Assembly (NCBI RefSeq): GCF_000799715.1
Contig: NZ_JUHG01000011.1
Location: 1,240,001-1,304,000 of the forward strand
DNA length: 64,000 bases
Direction of reading: 5' to 3'
Source of the DNA: Martinezella rhizogenes
GTDB taxonomy: Bacteria > Pseudomonadota > Alphaproteobacteria > Rhizobiales > Rhizobiaceae
A program made the position numbers and the translations under genes. The notes under the pieces were generated by a model. The model saw only the letters and a program-made list of their open reading frames with translations, was not told the DNA's origin and searched no databases. Shown here in pieces: positions 27,673-36,785 of the stretch; within the stretch, counting starts at the first letter, position 1; the number at the start of each line of letters is the position of its first letter.

Positions 27673-30600
27673 CTATTCCGCGGCGAGAGGGAGAGCCTCC
27701 GCCGAATGGTTGTTGTCGTTGCTGTGATGCTGCTTCAGCGGACGGTTGCCGGCCATCCTGCGAATCAGCACGTAGAAGACCGGCGTCATGAAGATGCCGA
27801 AGAAGGTGACGCCGATCATGCCGGCAAACACCGCGACACCCATGGCGGCGCGCATCTCGGCACCGGCACCGGTCGAGGTGACCAGCGGCACGACGCCCAT
27901 GATGAAGGCCATGGAGGTCATCAGGATCGGGCGCAGTCGCAGACGGCTGGCCTCGATGGCTGCCTGAACCGGCGTGCGGCCTTCGAATTCCAGCTCGCGG
28001 GCGAATTCCACGATCAGGATCGCGTTCTTCGCCGACAGGCCCACCAACACCATCAAGCCGATCTGCGTGAAGATGTTGTTGTCGCCCCCCGTCAGCCAGA
28101 CACCCGTCAAGGCGGCGAGCACGCCCATCGGCACGATCATGACGATCGCCAGCGGCAGGGCAACGCTTTCGTACTGGGCAGCCAGCACGAGGTAGACGAG
28201 CAGCAGGGCGAGCGGGAAGATAATGATACCCGAACTGCCGGCCAGGATCTGCTGATAGGTCAGATCGGTCCATTCGAAGCTGATGCCCTTGGGCAGAGTT
28301 TCGTTGGCGATACGCTCGGCGGCGGCCTGGGCCTGGCCGGACGAGAAGCCCGGAGCCGGACCGCCGTTGATATCGGCGGCGAGGAAGCCGTTGTAGCGCG
28401 TCGTCCGTTCAGGACCGGTACTGGCCTCGACCTTCAAGAGCGCGGACAGCGGGATCATCTGGCCCGATGCCGAGCGGACCTTCAACTGGCCGATATCAGC
28501 CGCATGCGAACGGAACTTGGCGTCGGCCTGCACACGCACGCTGTAGGTACGGCCGAAGGCATTGAAGTCGTTGACATAGAGCGAACCCAGATAGATCTGC
28601 AACGTATCGAAGACATCGGTCACCGAGACACCCAGTTGCTCAGCCTTGGCGCGATCGAGATCGGCGAAGAGCTGCGGCACGTTGATCTGGTAGCTCGAGA
28701 AGATGCCGGTGAGCTCCGGCGCCTGATAGGCCTTGGCGAGGAACGCCTTGTTGGCTTCGTCGAGCGCCTGATAGCCGAGACCGGCGCGGTCCTCGATCTG
28801 CATCTTGAAACCGCCGGTCGTGCCGAGCCCCTGGACGGGCGGCGGCGGGAACATGGCGATAAACGCATCCTGGATCGCGCCGAACTTCTGGTTCAGCTGC
28901 ATGGCGATAGCACCACCCGAGAGGTCCGGCGTCTTGCGATCCTCGAACCCCTTCAAGGTCACGAAGACGATGCCGGCATTGGACGAGTTGGTGAAGCCGT
29001 TGATCGACAGGCCAGGGAAGGCAATCGCATGTTCGACGCCCGGCTGCTCCAGGGCGATCTTGCTCATCCGCTGGATGACATCATCCGTACGGTCGAGCGT
29101 CGCGCCATCAGGCAGCTGCGCGAAACCGATCAGATACTGCTTGTCCTGCTGCGGCACGAAGCCGCCCGGCACGGTCTGGAACAGGAAGTAGGTCGCGCCG
29201 ATCAGCGCGATATAGACCACCATGACCAGGCTCTTCAGCGACAGGATGCCGCCGACACCCTTGCCATAGGCATTCGAGCCGCGGTGGAACACCTTGTTGA
29301 AGCCACGGAAGAACCAGCCGAATGCCAGGTCCATGACCCGCGTCAGCATATCCTTGGGCGCATGGTGATCCTTCAGGAGAAGGGCCGCCAGAGCCGGGGA
29401 CAGCGTCAGCGAGTTGAAGGCGGAAATCACCGTCGAGATGGCGATCGTCAGGGCGAACTGACGATAGAACTGGCCCGACAGGCCGGAGATGAAGGCAAGC
29501 GGCACGAAGACGGCAACGAGCACCAGGGCAATGGCGATGATCGGGCCGGACACTTCCTTCATGGCGCGATAGGTCGCATCGCGCGGACTAAGGCCGTTCT
29601 CGATATTACGCTCGACGTTTTCCACGACCACGATGGCGTCGTCCACGACGATACCGATCGCCAGCACCAGGCCGAAGAGGCTGAGCGCGTTGATCGAGAA
29701 GCCGAAGACATACATCACCGCGAAGGTGCCGATGATCGAGACGGGAACGGCGATCAGCGGAATGATCGAGGCGCGCCAGGTCTGCAGGAACAGAATGACG
29801 ACGACGACGACCAGCGCGATGGCTTCGAGCAGCGTGTCGACGACCTTGTCGATCGAGGAGCGCACGAACTGCGTGGTATCGTAGACGATCTCATACTTGA
29901 CGCCGTCGGGCATCGCCGTCTGCAACTCGTTCATGGTCTTGACGACCTCGTCCGAGATGGTGATGGCGTTGGAGCCCGGTGCCTGGAAGACAGGGACCGC
30001 AACCGCCGGCTTGCCGTCGAGCAGCGAGCGCAGCGAATAGTCGGCGGCGCCAAGCTCGATGCGGGCGACATCGCGCAGGCGCGTGATTTCGCCGTTGCTG
30101 CCGCTCTTGACGATGATATTGCCGAATTCCTCTGGCGTCGTCAGGCGGCCTTGCGCGTTGACGTTCAGCTGCACGTCGATGCCCGGAGCGCCGGGCGAGG
30201 CGCCGATGATGCCGGCTGCCGCCTGGATATTCTGCTGGCGGATGGCGTTGGCGATGTCGCTTGCGGCAAGCCCGCGTTCGGCCGCCTTCTGCGGATCGAC
30301 CCAGACGCGCATGGAATAATCGCCCGATCCGAACACGCGAACCTGGCCGACGCCGTCGATGCGGGCAAGCCGGTCCTTGATGTTCAGGGTCGCATAGTTG
30401 CGCAGATAGGTGATGTCATAGCGATTGTCCGGCGAGATGAGGTTGACCACCATCATCAGGTCCGGCGAACTCTTGACCGTGGTGATACCGAGATCGCGGA
30501 CGTTCTGCGGCAAGCGCGGCTCGGCCTGCGAGACACGGTTCTGCACCAGTTGCTGTGCCTTGTCCGGATCGGTGCCGAGCTTGAAGGTAACGGTCAATGT

Positions 30601-30870
30601 CAGCAGGCCGTCGGATGTGGCCTGGCTGTTCATATAGAGCATGCCTTCGACGCCGTTGATCTGCTCTTCGATCGGTGTCGCCACGGTCTCGGCGATGACC
30701 TTGGGGTTGGCGCCGGGATATTGCGCGGTGACGACGATCGACGGCGGCACGACGTCCGGATATTCGGAAATTGGCAGCAGTCGCATGCCAATCAGGCCGG
30801 CGACCAGGATGAGGACCGATAGCACTCCGGCAAATACGGGACGGTCGATGAAAAATCTTGAGATGTTCAT
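27673..30870 (-). CDS. RND-family multidrug efflux permease (HAE1 type)
   Basis: 1065-residue inner-membrane pump subunit, MexB/AcrB-like. It begins MNISRFFIDRPVFAGVLSV, the invariant HAE1 start. A large periplasmic loop follows the first membrane segment. The central transmembrane region contains GIVVDDAIVVVENVER, with the proton-relay acidic pair, and a second large loop precedes the C-terminal segments (FEGRTPVQAAIEASRLRLRPILMTS). The ATG at 30870 is used because upstream residues do not match the family. It follows the membrane-fusion-protein gene; no outer-membrane channel gene is adjacent, so TolC from elsewhere probably completes the pump. Confidence 0.95.
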   Translation of the reverse strand: MNISRFFIDRPVFAGVLSVLILVAGLIGMRLLPISEYPDVVPPSIVVTAQYPGANPKVIAETVATPIEEQINGVEGMLYMNSQATSDGLLTLTVTFKLGTDPDKAQQLVQNRVSQAEPRLPQNVRDLGITTVKSSPDLMMVVNLISPDNRYDITYLRNYATLNIKDRLARIDGVGQVRVFGSGDYSMRVWVDPQKAAERGLAASDIANAIRQQNIQAAAGIIGASPGAPGIDVQLNVNAQGRLTTPEEFGNIIVKSGSNGEITRLRDVARIELGAADYSLRSLLDGKPAVAVPVFQAPGSNAITISDEVVKTMNELQTAMPDGVKYEIVYDTTQFVRSSIDKVVDTLLEAIALVVVVVILFLQTWRASIIPLIAVPVSIIGTFAVMYVFGFSINALSLFGLVLAIGIVVDDAIVVVENVERNIENGLSPRDATYRAMKEVSGPIIAIALVLVAVFVPLAFISGLSGQFYRQFALTIAISTVISAFNSLTLSPALAALLLKDHHAPKDMLTRVMDLAFGWFFRGFNKVFHRGSNAYGKGVGGILSLKSLVMVVYIALIGATYFLFQTVPGGFVPQQDKQYLIGFAQLPDGATLDRTDDVIQRMSKIALEQPGVEHAIAFPGLSINGFTNSSNAGIVFVTLKGFEDRKTPDLSGGAIAMQLNQKFGAIQDAFIAMFPPPPVQGLGTTGGFKMQIEDRAGLGYQALDEANKAFLAKAYQAPELTGIFSSYQINVPQLFADLDRAKAEQLGVSVTDVFDTLQIYLGSLYVNDFNAFGRTYSVRVQADAKFRSHAADIGQLKVRSASGQMIPLSALLKVEASTGPERTTRYNGFLAADINGGPAPGFSSGQAQAAAERIANETLPKGISFEWTDLTYQQILAGSSGIIIFPLALLLVYLVLAAQYESVALPLAIVMIVPMGVLAALTGVWLTGGDNNIFTQIGLMVLVGLSAKNAILIVEFARELEFEGRTPVQAAIEASRLRLRPILMTSMAFIMGVVPLVTSTGAGAEMRAAMGVAVFAGMIGVTFFGIFMTPVFYVLIRRMAGNRPLKQHHSNDNNHSAEALPLAAE

Positions 30871-30997
30871 GGCAGAACCCTCTCCAGGGGTGATTAAAAG
30901 AGGGCGAGGCCCGAGCCCGTCCGCGACACGCGCAACGAGCATTTCGAAATCAGTGCATTGAGCGAGTGCCGGGAGGGTTCACCTCCCGGCATATCCG

Positions 30998-32188
30998 TTA
31001 CTGAGCGGCCGCGACTTTTTCTTCCAGCTTCGGATCGACCACGGCGCCCGGGCGAACCCGCTGCAAGCCGTTGACGATGACCCGATCGCCGGCATTCAGC
31101 CCGGCTTCGACGATGCGTTGGCCGTCGGCGGTGTCGCCAAGGCTGATCTGGCGATAGACGACCTTGTTGTCGCCATCGACCACGAAGACAAACTTCTTGT
31201 CCTGGTCGGTGCCGATCGCCCGTTCGCTGATCACCAGCTTGCTCTCGGCCTTCGGCTGGCCCATGCGAACACGCACGAACTGGCCGGGGATGAGACGCCC
31301 GCCGGGATTGCCGAAGACGGCACGCACGGTGACCGTGCCGCTTGCCGCATCCACTTCATTGTCGATCAGTTGCAGCTTGCCGGTGATCGGCGTGCCACTG
31401 TCATTGGCCGTGCCGATCTGCACGGGGATCTGCTCGACCGGCGGAGCGGCGCCGTCGGTGACCGGAAGCTCAGCCAGCGCCCGGGTGACGGTCTGTTCGC
31501 TCGCATTGAAGCTGGCATAGATCGGATCGACCGAAACCAACGTCGTCAGAGCCGGCGAAGTGGATCCAGCGGCGACGAGATTGCCCACCGTAACGGCGAT
31601 CCTGCCGACACGGCCGGCGATCGGAGCCCGGACTTTCGTATAGTCGAGGTTGAGCTGCGCCGTCTGCAAGGTTGCCTGCGCCGCCTTCAGATTGGCTTCC
31701 GCCTCGGCATAGTTGCTGGAACGCGTATCCATGTCGCTCTGCGAAATCGTCTTGTTGTCGAAGAGCTTCTGACCACGGCCGACTTCGACCTTGGTCAGGT
31801 CGAGCCTGGCATTGGCCGCGCCGAGTTGCGCCTGCGCCTGGGCGACGGCCGCCTCATAGGGTGCGGGATCGATCGTCACCAGCAAGTCGCCCTGCTTGAC
31901 CAACGCGCCTTCGCGGAAATGCACCGACTCGATGGCGCCGGCGACGCGCGGACGAACCTCGACGCGGTCGATAGCCTCGAGCCGGCCGGAAAACTCCTGC
32001 CAGGCTGTGATATCCCGTGCCTGCACCGCCGCGACAGTGACGGGGATCGCCGGCATTGCCGCCGAAGCCGCGTTCTCGGTCGCTTGCGCGCCGCGCGGCA
32101 AATCCAGATAGAAGGCCGCGCCTGCAACAGTCGCAGCAACACCCATGCCGGCGCCCCACAGGGCCCAGCGCTTACCGTTGGACGTCAT
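30998..32188 (-). CDS. RND efflux membrane-fusion protein
   Basis: 396-residue periplasmic adaptor. An N-terminal hydrophobic anchor (ALWGAGMGVAATVAGAAFYL) is followed by a lipoyl half (VRPRVAGAIESVHFREGALV), a coiled-coil hairpin with AQAQLGAANARLDLTK, the second lipoyl half (APIAGRVGRIAVTVGNLV) and a beta-barrel domain ending GDRVIVNGLQRVRPG. It is upstream of the permease in the same orientation with 127 bases between, so the two form the efflux operon. The divergent LysR beyond the esterase is a candidate regulator. Confidence 0.94.
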   Translation of the reverse strand: MTSNGKRWALWGAGMGVAATVAGAAFYLDLPRGAQATENAASAAMPAIPVTVAAVQARDITAWQEFSGRLEAIDRVEVRPRVAGAIESVHFREGALVKQGDLLVTIDPAPYEAAVAQAQAQLGAANARLDLTKVEVGRGQKLFDNKTISQSDMDTRSSNYAEAEANLKAAQATLQTAQLNLDYTKVRAPIAGRVGRIAVTVGNLVAAGSTSPALTTLVSVDPIYASFNASEQTVTRALAELPVTDGAAPPVEQIPVQIGTANDSGTPITGKLQLIDNEVDAASGTVTVRAVFGNPGGRLIPGQFVRVRMGQPKAESKLVISERAIGTDQDKKFVFVVDGDNKVVYRQISLGDTADGQRIVEAGLNAGDRVIVNGLQRVRPGAVVDPKLEEKVAAAQ

Positions 32189-32370
32189 GTTAGTCTCTCC
32201 TTGTGGTCCCGGCTTGGGACACGGGACCGAAAATTCCTATCGTCTCGATATCGTCAGGACCCAGAGCGTCGCGCGTTCACACGAACGCTTGCGATTACTC
32301 TCATTCTTCACGTCCAGAGCATCTCATCCGCTTCCGGTGGTCCCACGCGATGGCGGGATGCTCTGGTCGA

Positions 32371-33183
32371 TCAAGCCTGCACGTCTTCGACAAAACCCTT
32401 GAACGAACAGCAGACATCCTGCTGCCACGACGGCTTGTCCTTCGACTGCCCGCCGTAGAGGGTGGGCCAGCCTGTCCCGGCGGGGAGGACTTGCTGGCGA
32501 ACACGGACGCCTGCCTCCTTGAGGCGGCGGCCGTATTCCATGCTCTCGTCGCGGAGCGGGTCGTCCTCGGCCGTGAGCACCAATGCCGGCGCGAGGCCCG
32601 AAAGCCGCGAACAATATCGAGGCGCCGCATAAGGATGACAGACACCACCCAGAAAACCCAGGTAACGGTTCCAGCCTTCCGTCCAGCGCTCGCGCATGCC
32701 GCTTTCCTCCGCCTGGAGGAAAGATTTCGATCCCATGAAGGGATCAAGAAGCGGCGATATCAACACCTGTCCGTCCAGCGAACCGGGCATCTGATCGCGC
32801 GCCTTTAAAGCAACACCCGCCGCGACATTGCCACCCGATTCCTCACCGGCGACAAACAGCAGCGATTTTTTCGCCCCGCCCAGCTCAAGCATGTTCCGCT
32901 TGTTGCCGAGATAGGCGAGAATTCCGTAGGCACATTCCAGCACCTGCGGAAAGGCATTCTGATTGCCGCTGGTATAGTCTGCGGCAATTACGATCGCACC
33001 GGCCTCCGCAAGACTGGCGGCGACAGGCCGTATGGTTGCATGCTCGGTATCGAGAAAAGCGCCACCATGCAGATAAAGCACGATGGGTGCCGCCTTCTTG
33101 AGACCTTCACCGTTATAGATCCGCGCTGCGACCGGTCCCGTAGGCACGTTTTCCAGCACAACATCTTTCCACGGCGCGCTCAT
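32371..33183 (-). CDS. HSL-type alpha/beta hydrolase fold protein with degenerate active site
   Basis: 270-residue protein of the hormone-sensitive-lipase-like fold. The oxyanion motif LYLHGGAF is at residues 37-44. In active members GDSAGG follows; here residues 113-118 read GEESGG, so Glu115 takes the nucleophile's place and a Ser is shifted by one. The terminal histidine motif is also missing (LPAGTGWPTLYGG instead of a HGF-like motif). It may be a non-catalytic binding protein. It lies between the efflux operon and a divergent LysR gene. ATG 33183 is chosen because the fold starts right after it. Confidence 0.7.
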   Translation of the reverse strand: MSAPWKDVVLENVPTGPVAARIYNGEGLKKAAPIVLYLHGGAFLDTEHATIRPVAASLAEAGAIVIAADYTSGNQNAFPQVLECAYGILAYLGNKRNMLELGGAKKSLLFVAGEESGGNVAAGVALKARDQMPGSLDGQVLISPLLDPFMGSKSFLQAEESGMRERWTEGWNRYLGFLGGVCHPYAAPRYCSRLSGLAPALVLTAEDDPLRDESMEYGRRLKEAGVRVRQQVLPAGTGWPTLYGGQSKDKPSWQQDVCCSFKGFVEDVQA

Positions 33184-33308
33184 GAACCCATATCCTTGTC
33201 TATTCTGTCGAACATGCCCCTTTCCTAAAGCCATTTCACAGGCTTGGCGACCATGTTCAGGATAATGCGGCCCCCAGCGCCCCGTGCCGCATTGCAACAA
33301 TCACGAGG

Positions 33309-33323
33309 ATAACATATTGTTAT
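33309..33323. promoter_or_regulatory. Palindrome ATAACA-TAT-TGTTAT, candidate LysR operator
   Basis: Perfect six-base arms in the AT-rich divergent spacer between the hydrolase-like gene and the LysR gene, 94 bases upstream of the LysR start. It is the strongest dyad in that spacer and could serve autoregulation and control of the esterase/efflux genes. Confidence 0.4.
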
Positions 33324-33416
33324 TCCGTTCTGAGAATAAGTGGCCTATATTCGATCAGACTATTCACGAATAACAAACAATCGACCTCTTTATCTGTGGT
33401 CGAAGGGCACCCTGAA

Positions 33417-34328
33417 ATGGACCAGCTATCAGCAATGCGGGCATTCGCACGCGTGGTGGAAACAGGCAATTTCACCCGCGCCGCCGCAACTCTCTCCATG
33501 CCGAAGGCGACGGTGACGACGCTCATCCAGTCGCTCGAGGCGCATCTCCACGCCAAGCTTCTGAACCGCACGACACGGCGCGTCATGGTGACGACCGACG
33601 GTGCGCTCTATTACGAACGCGCCATTCAGATCCTCTCCGAGATCGACGAGCTCGACGGCAGCATCAGCAATTCGCAGAGCCTGCCGAGCGGCCGCCTGCG
33701 CGTCGAAATGGCCGGTGCCTTCGCCGAGAAGATCATCATGCCGGCGCTTTGCGATTTCTACCAACGCTACCCGGATATCCATATCGATCTAGGCGTCGGC
33801 GACCGGCTGGTGGATTACTTGGCGGAAAATGTCGACTGCGCGCTGCGTGCCGGCATGCCGAGCGACCAGTCGCTGATTGCCCGGCGGGTAGGCGAGATAT
33901 CTCTCATCACCTGTGCCGCCCCCCGTTATATCGAGAAATTCGGCCTGCCCGAACGACCGGATGAACTGGAAAGCACGCATTATGCCGTCAGCTATTTTCG
34001 CGCCCAAACCGGGCGGGTTATCCCGTTCGAATTTCAGCGCGGCAATGAATCGCTGGAAATCAGCCCACGCTACATCCTCTCGGTCAACGACAGCCGCAGC
34101 TACGTTAACGCCGCAATGGCCGGCCTCGGCATAGCCCAGGCTCCAGCGTTCATGATTCGCGACGAACTCGCCAGGGGCGACCTCATCCCCGTCCTCCCCG
34201 GCTGGACCCGCAACCCCATACCGCTGCACATCGTCTATCCCCCCAACCGGCACCTGAGCAATAAGGTACGCGTCTTCGTTGACTGGCTGGCGAAGTTGCT
34301 GGTGACAGCGAAGTTGAACGAAGCCTGA
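33417..34328 (+). CDS. LysR-family transcriptional regulator
   Basis: 303 residues starting MDQLSAMRAFARVVETGNF, the usual opening of the CrgA/DsdC-like group. The recognition helix is in MPKATVTTLIQSLE, followed by the wing NRTTRRV and a two-lobe effector domain with GLGIAQAPAFM near the end. The ATG at 33417 is preferred to an in-frame GTG seven codons upstream. Divergent from the hydrolase-like gene and the efflux operon, which are its likely targets. Confidence 0.9.
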   Translation: MDQLSAMRAFARVVETGNFTRAAATLSMPKATVTTLIQSLEAHLHAKLLNRTTRRVMVTTDGALYYERAIQILSEIDELDGSISNSQSLPSGRLRVEMAGAFAEKIIMPALCDFYQRYPDIHIDLGVGDRLVDYLAENVDCALRAGMPSDQSLIARRVGEISLITCAAPRYIEKFGLPERPDELESTHYAVSYFRAQTGRVIPFEFQRGNESLEISPRYILSVNDSRSYVNAAMAGLGIAQAPAFMIRDELARGDLIPVLPGWTRNPIPLHIVYPPNRHLSNKVRVFVDWLAKLLVTAKLNEA

Positions 34329-34383
34329 CATGCGCGCTAGCCGCCTCCCAATTGGGAGACGGTTCTTCCCGGCGAGATCCAGA

Positions 34384-34845
34384 TCAGTTCCAGGATGCTC
34401 CCGCCTGCTGCCGGACCGTCGCGTTCAGCCGGTTCCAGACGTTGTCGACCGCAATCGAGACGATCAGCGCGGACAGCGCTGTCTCGTCATAGTGCCGAGC
34501 AGCCTCGTTCCAGATCTCGTCACTCACGGCCTCCGGCCGGTCGGCAAGCCGGGTGACGGCTTCGCCAAGCGCAAGGGCCGCACGTTCGGCCTCGGTGAAA
34601 TAGGGCATTTCCCGCCAGGCGGAGACACCGACGATACGCTCGATCGTTTCCCCCGCCTTCTGCAGCTTGCGGAATCCCATGTCGGTGCAAACACTGCAAC
34701 CATTGATCTGGCTAATGCGCAGATGCACGAGGTCCATGGTATTTTCGGACAGGCCGCGATCCCTAAGCGAGGCGCTGAGCGCCATCAGGGCCTGCAGGGT
34801 TTCCGGCAGGACGACAGCGGGGTTCTTCATACGAGCTTGCATCAT
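34384..34845 (-). CDS. Carboxymuconolactone-decarboxylase/AhpD-like protein (ECF41 partner)
   Basis: 153-residue AhpD-fold protein. INGCSVCTDMG holds the CxxC redox pair plus the downstream residues typical of the alkylhydroperoxidase-like group; the rest is helical. The double ATG at 34845/34842 is preceded by AAGGAG. Such CMD genes are the commonest partners of ECF41 sigma factors, and here it is divergent from one, with a matching candidate promoter at 34934-34960. Likely a peroxide or disulfide reductase; its exact substrate is unknown. Confidence 0.87.
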   Translation of the reverse strand: MMQARMKNPAVVLPETLQALMALSASLRDRGLSENTMDLVHLRISQINGCSVCTDMGFRKLQKAGETIERIVGVSAWREMPYFTEAERAALALGEAVTRLADRPEAVSDEIWNEAARHYDETALSALIVSIAVDNVWNRLNATVRQQAGASWN

Positions 34846-34898
34846 TCTCTCCTTGGAGTGTTTTGATCTTGACGATACCGCTCCCCGTGCCGATCCAT

Positions 34899-34925
34899 TG
34901 TCACATCAGCCGGACCTCGTTCGTC
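34899..34925 (+). promoter_or_regulatory. Candidate ECF41 promoter for the sigma factor gene
   Basis: TGTCACA at 34899-34905, a 16-base spacer, then CGTC at 34922-34925, about 37 bases before the sigma factor ATG. TGTCACA and CGTC are the elements described for ECF41 target promoters, which implies autoregulation. Confidence 0.65.
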
Positions 34926-34933
34926 ATAGGCAT

Positions 34934-34960
34934 GACGGAACAGGATGAGGGAATGTGACC
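34934..34960 (-). promoter_or_regulatory. Candidate ECF41 promoter for the CMD gene
   Basis: On the minus strand, GGTCACA (34960-34954) is followed after exactly 16 bases by CGTC (34937-34934), leading toward the CMD gene 89 bases downstream. It differs from its facing partner only in the first base of the -35 element. Confidence 0.6.
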
Positions 34961-34961
34961 G

Positions 34962-35846
34962 ATGGACGAAAAAAAGTGGCAGGCGGAAAAATTCGAAGCC
35001 AACCGGCCGCACTTGCGCGCCGTTGCCTATCGCATGCTGGGCTCACGGACGGAGGCGGAGGACGCGGTGCAGGAGGCATGGCTGCGGCTCAGTCGCTCGG
35101 ATGTATCCGAGATCGATAATCTCTGCGGCTGGCTGACGACGGTCACCGCCCGCATCTGCCTCGATTGGCTGCGCAGCCGCAAATCCCGGCGCGAGGAGCC
35201 GCTGACCATCCGCGTCCCCGAACCTGTCGTCACCCATGAGGCCGGAAACGGCACGGATCCGGAGCAGGATGCCTTGCTCGCCGACTCAGTCGGTCTCGCG
35301 CTGCTGGTCGTGTTGGAGAAGCTGGCGCCGGCTGAACGGCTGGCCTTTGTGCTGCATGACATGTTCGACATGGCCTTTGACGATATCGCCCCGATCGTCG
35401 GGCGCAGCACGATCGCCACGCGCCAGCTCGCCAGCCGCGCCCGCCGGCGCGTTCAAGGAGTGCCGGCCACGGCAGAGACAGACCTCAGCCGTCAGCGCCA
35501 TCTGGTCAATGCCTTCTTCGCGGCATCACGCAGCGGCGACATGACCGCCCTTCTCACGGCTCTCGATCCCGACGTTGTCTTCCGCGCCGATGCGGTCGCG
35601 ACGCGGATGGGCGCGCTTGCCGAAATTCGCGGCAGATCCGCGGTTGCCGAAACCTTCCGGGGCCGCGCCCAGGGCGCCCGGCTTGCCGTCATCAACGGAG
35701 CCGTCGGCGCCGTCGTCATCCTCGGCGGGCAATTGCGCATCGCGCTTCGCATCACTCTGACGGGTGACGGCAGTATCACCGGCATCAACGCGATGGCCGA
35801 TCCCGAGCAATTGCAAAAACTCGATGTGCTGCTGATCGATCCGTGA
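34962..35846 (+). CDS. ECF41-type RNA polymerase sigma factor with SnoaL-like C-terminal domain
   Basis: 294-residue sigma factor (SigJ/ECF41 group). Region 2 is in LRAVAYRMLGSRTEAEDAVQ and the following helix; region 4 is LAPAERLAFVLHDMFDMAF with STIATRQLASRARRRV. The linker carries VPEPV, the counterpart of the WLPEPL motif. From about residue 175 a SnoaL_2-like domain follows, ending with ADPEQL, similar to the NPDKL-type motif. The glycine-rich DGGGK motif of classic members is replaced by DAVATRMG. No anti-sigma gene is adjacent; in this group the fused domain controls activity. Confidence 0.88.
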   Translation: MDEKKWQAEKFEANRPHLRAVAYRMLGSRTEAEDAVQEAWLRLSRSDVSEIDNLCGWLTTVTARICLDWLRSRKSRREEPLTIRVPEPVVTHEAGNGTDPEQDALLADSVGLALLVVLEKLAPAERLAFVLHDMFDMAFDDIAPIVGRSTIATRQLASRARRRVQGVPATAETDLSRQRHLVNAFFAASRSGDMTALLTALDPDVVFRADAVATRMGALAEIRGRSAVAETFRGRAQGARLAVINGAVGAVVILGGQLRIALRITLTGDGSITGINAMADPEQLQKLDVLLIDP

Positions 35847-35851
35847 AGGGC

Positions 35852-36627
35852 TCACCCCAGCCGCGTCGGGCTCGTCCCCGTCAGCCGGCGAAACATGGCG
35901 ATGAAGGCGGAGGCACTGCCATAGCCGAGCTGCGTCGCGATCCGCCGCACCGGTTCACCGGCCTCGATCAGCGCCAGCGCCTTGACCAGCCTCGCCGCTG
36001 GCGCCACTCGTTGAAGGAGATGCCGAGATCATCGCTGCAGCGGCGGGAGAGTGTCCGCTCGGTCGTTCCCATCCGGCGCGCCCATTCCGCCAGCGAATGG
36101 CGATCGCCGGGATCGGCCTGCAATGCCTTCAGCACCGGACCGAGCAGGGGGTCGTCGGTGAGCGGCAGATAGCTTTCGCAGCGCGGGGCAAGACGGATCT
36201 GATCGACCAGGACCTGCGCCAGCCGCAGATCCTCCTCCTTCTCCGGAAGCGTGATATCGCGGGCGGCGAAGTCCGCCAGGATCGCCTTCAGCAATGGGCT
36301 AATGCTCAGCGTCGAAGGCTCGGCCGGCAGATTGGCGCAGAGCGCTCGCTCGACATAGACGGTGACATAATGCAGGTCATGCTGGTTCCACGCGCCATGC
36401 ATCGTATCCGGCGGCAGCCAGATGGCATAATAGGGTGGAGACAGATAGCGCACGCCTTCGATAACGAACTCGGCGACGCCCATAAGCGCATAGTTGAGTT
36501 CGCCCCACGGCTGGCTTTTCGCCGGGAAGACTGTGCCGCCTTTATAATGCTCCGTGCGGAAGGAAACCGGGCGCGGCGGATCTCCCTCAATGCGTGGTTC
36601 GCGTGTCGCCATCTTCTGCTCCGACAT
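35852..36627 (-). pseudogene. AraC-family regulator, frameshifted in its DNA-binding domain
   Basis: The intact frame runs 36627 to 35968 (219 residues): a cupin sensor domain (WLPPDTMHGAWNQ) and the first helix-turn-helix (SLAEWARRMGTTERTLSRRC), ending RRGWSRRWR. Shifting by one base near 35990-35996 continues with KALALIEAGEPVRRIATQLG and then GYGSASAFIAMFRRLTGTSP to a stop at 35852. That is the exact expected second helix-turn-helix of this group. One base therefore appears to be missing. This is a recent pseudogene or an assembly error. It is divergent from an EamA exporter, its likely target. Confidence 0.75.
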
Positions 36628-36785
36628 GTCCGCAATCCGCTACCTGTGTCTGAAATTCGCTATATACCAGAAATCGGACAGGCAGTAAAAGCAACATCGA
36701 CAGAACCCCGACCCGGCCGACCATCCGGCAGGAGGACGCCATAAGCAACAAGCCGACCTCTCCCGCCAACGACACTGCCGCCATC

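Noticed and set aside
27568..30822. Very long open frame antisense to the RND permease gene
   Set aside because: Its predicted protein is Arg/His/Asp/Gly-rich without domains, the usual shadow of a GC-rich gene on the other strand, while the minus-strand frame is a full RND pump.
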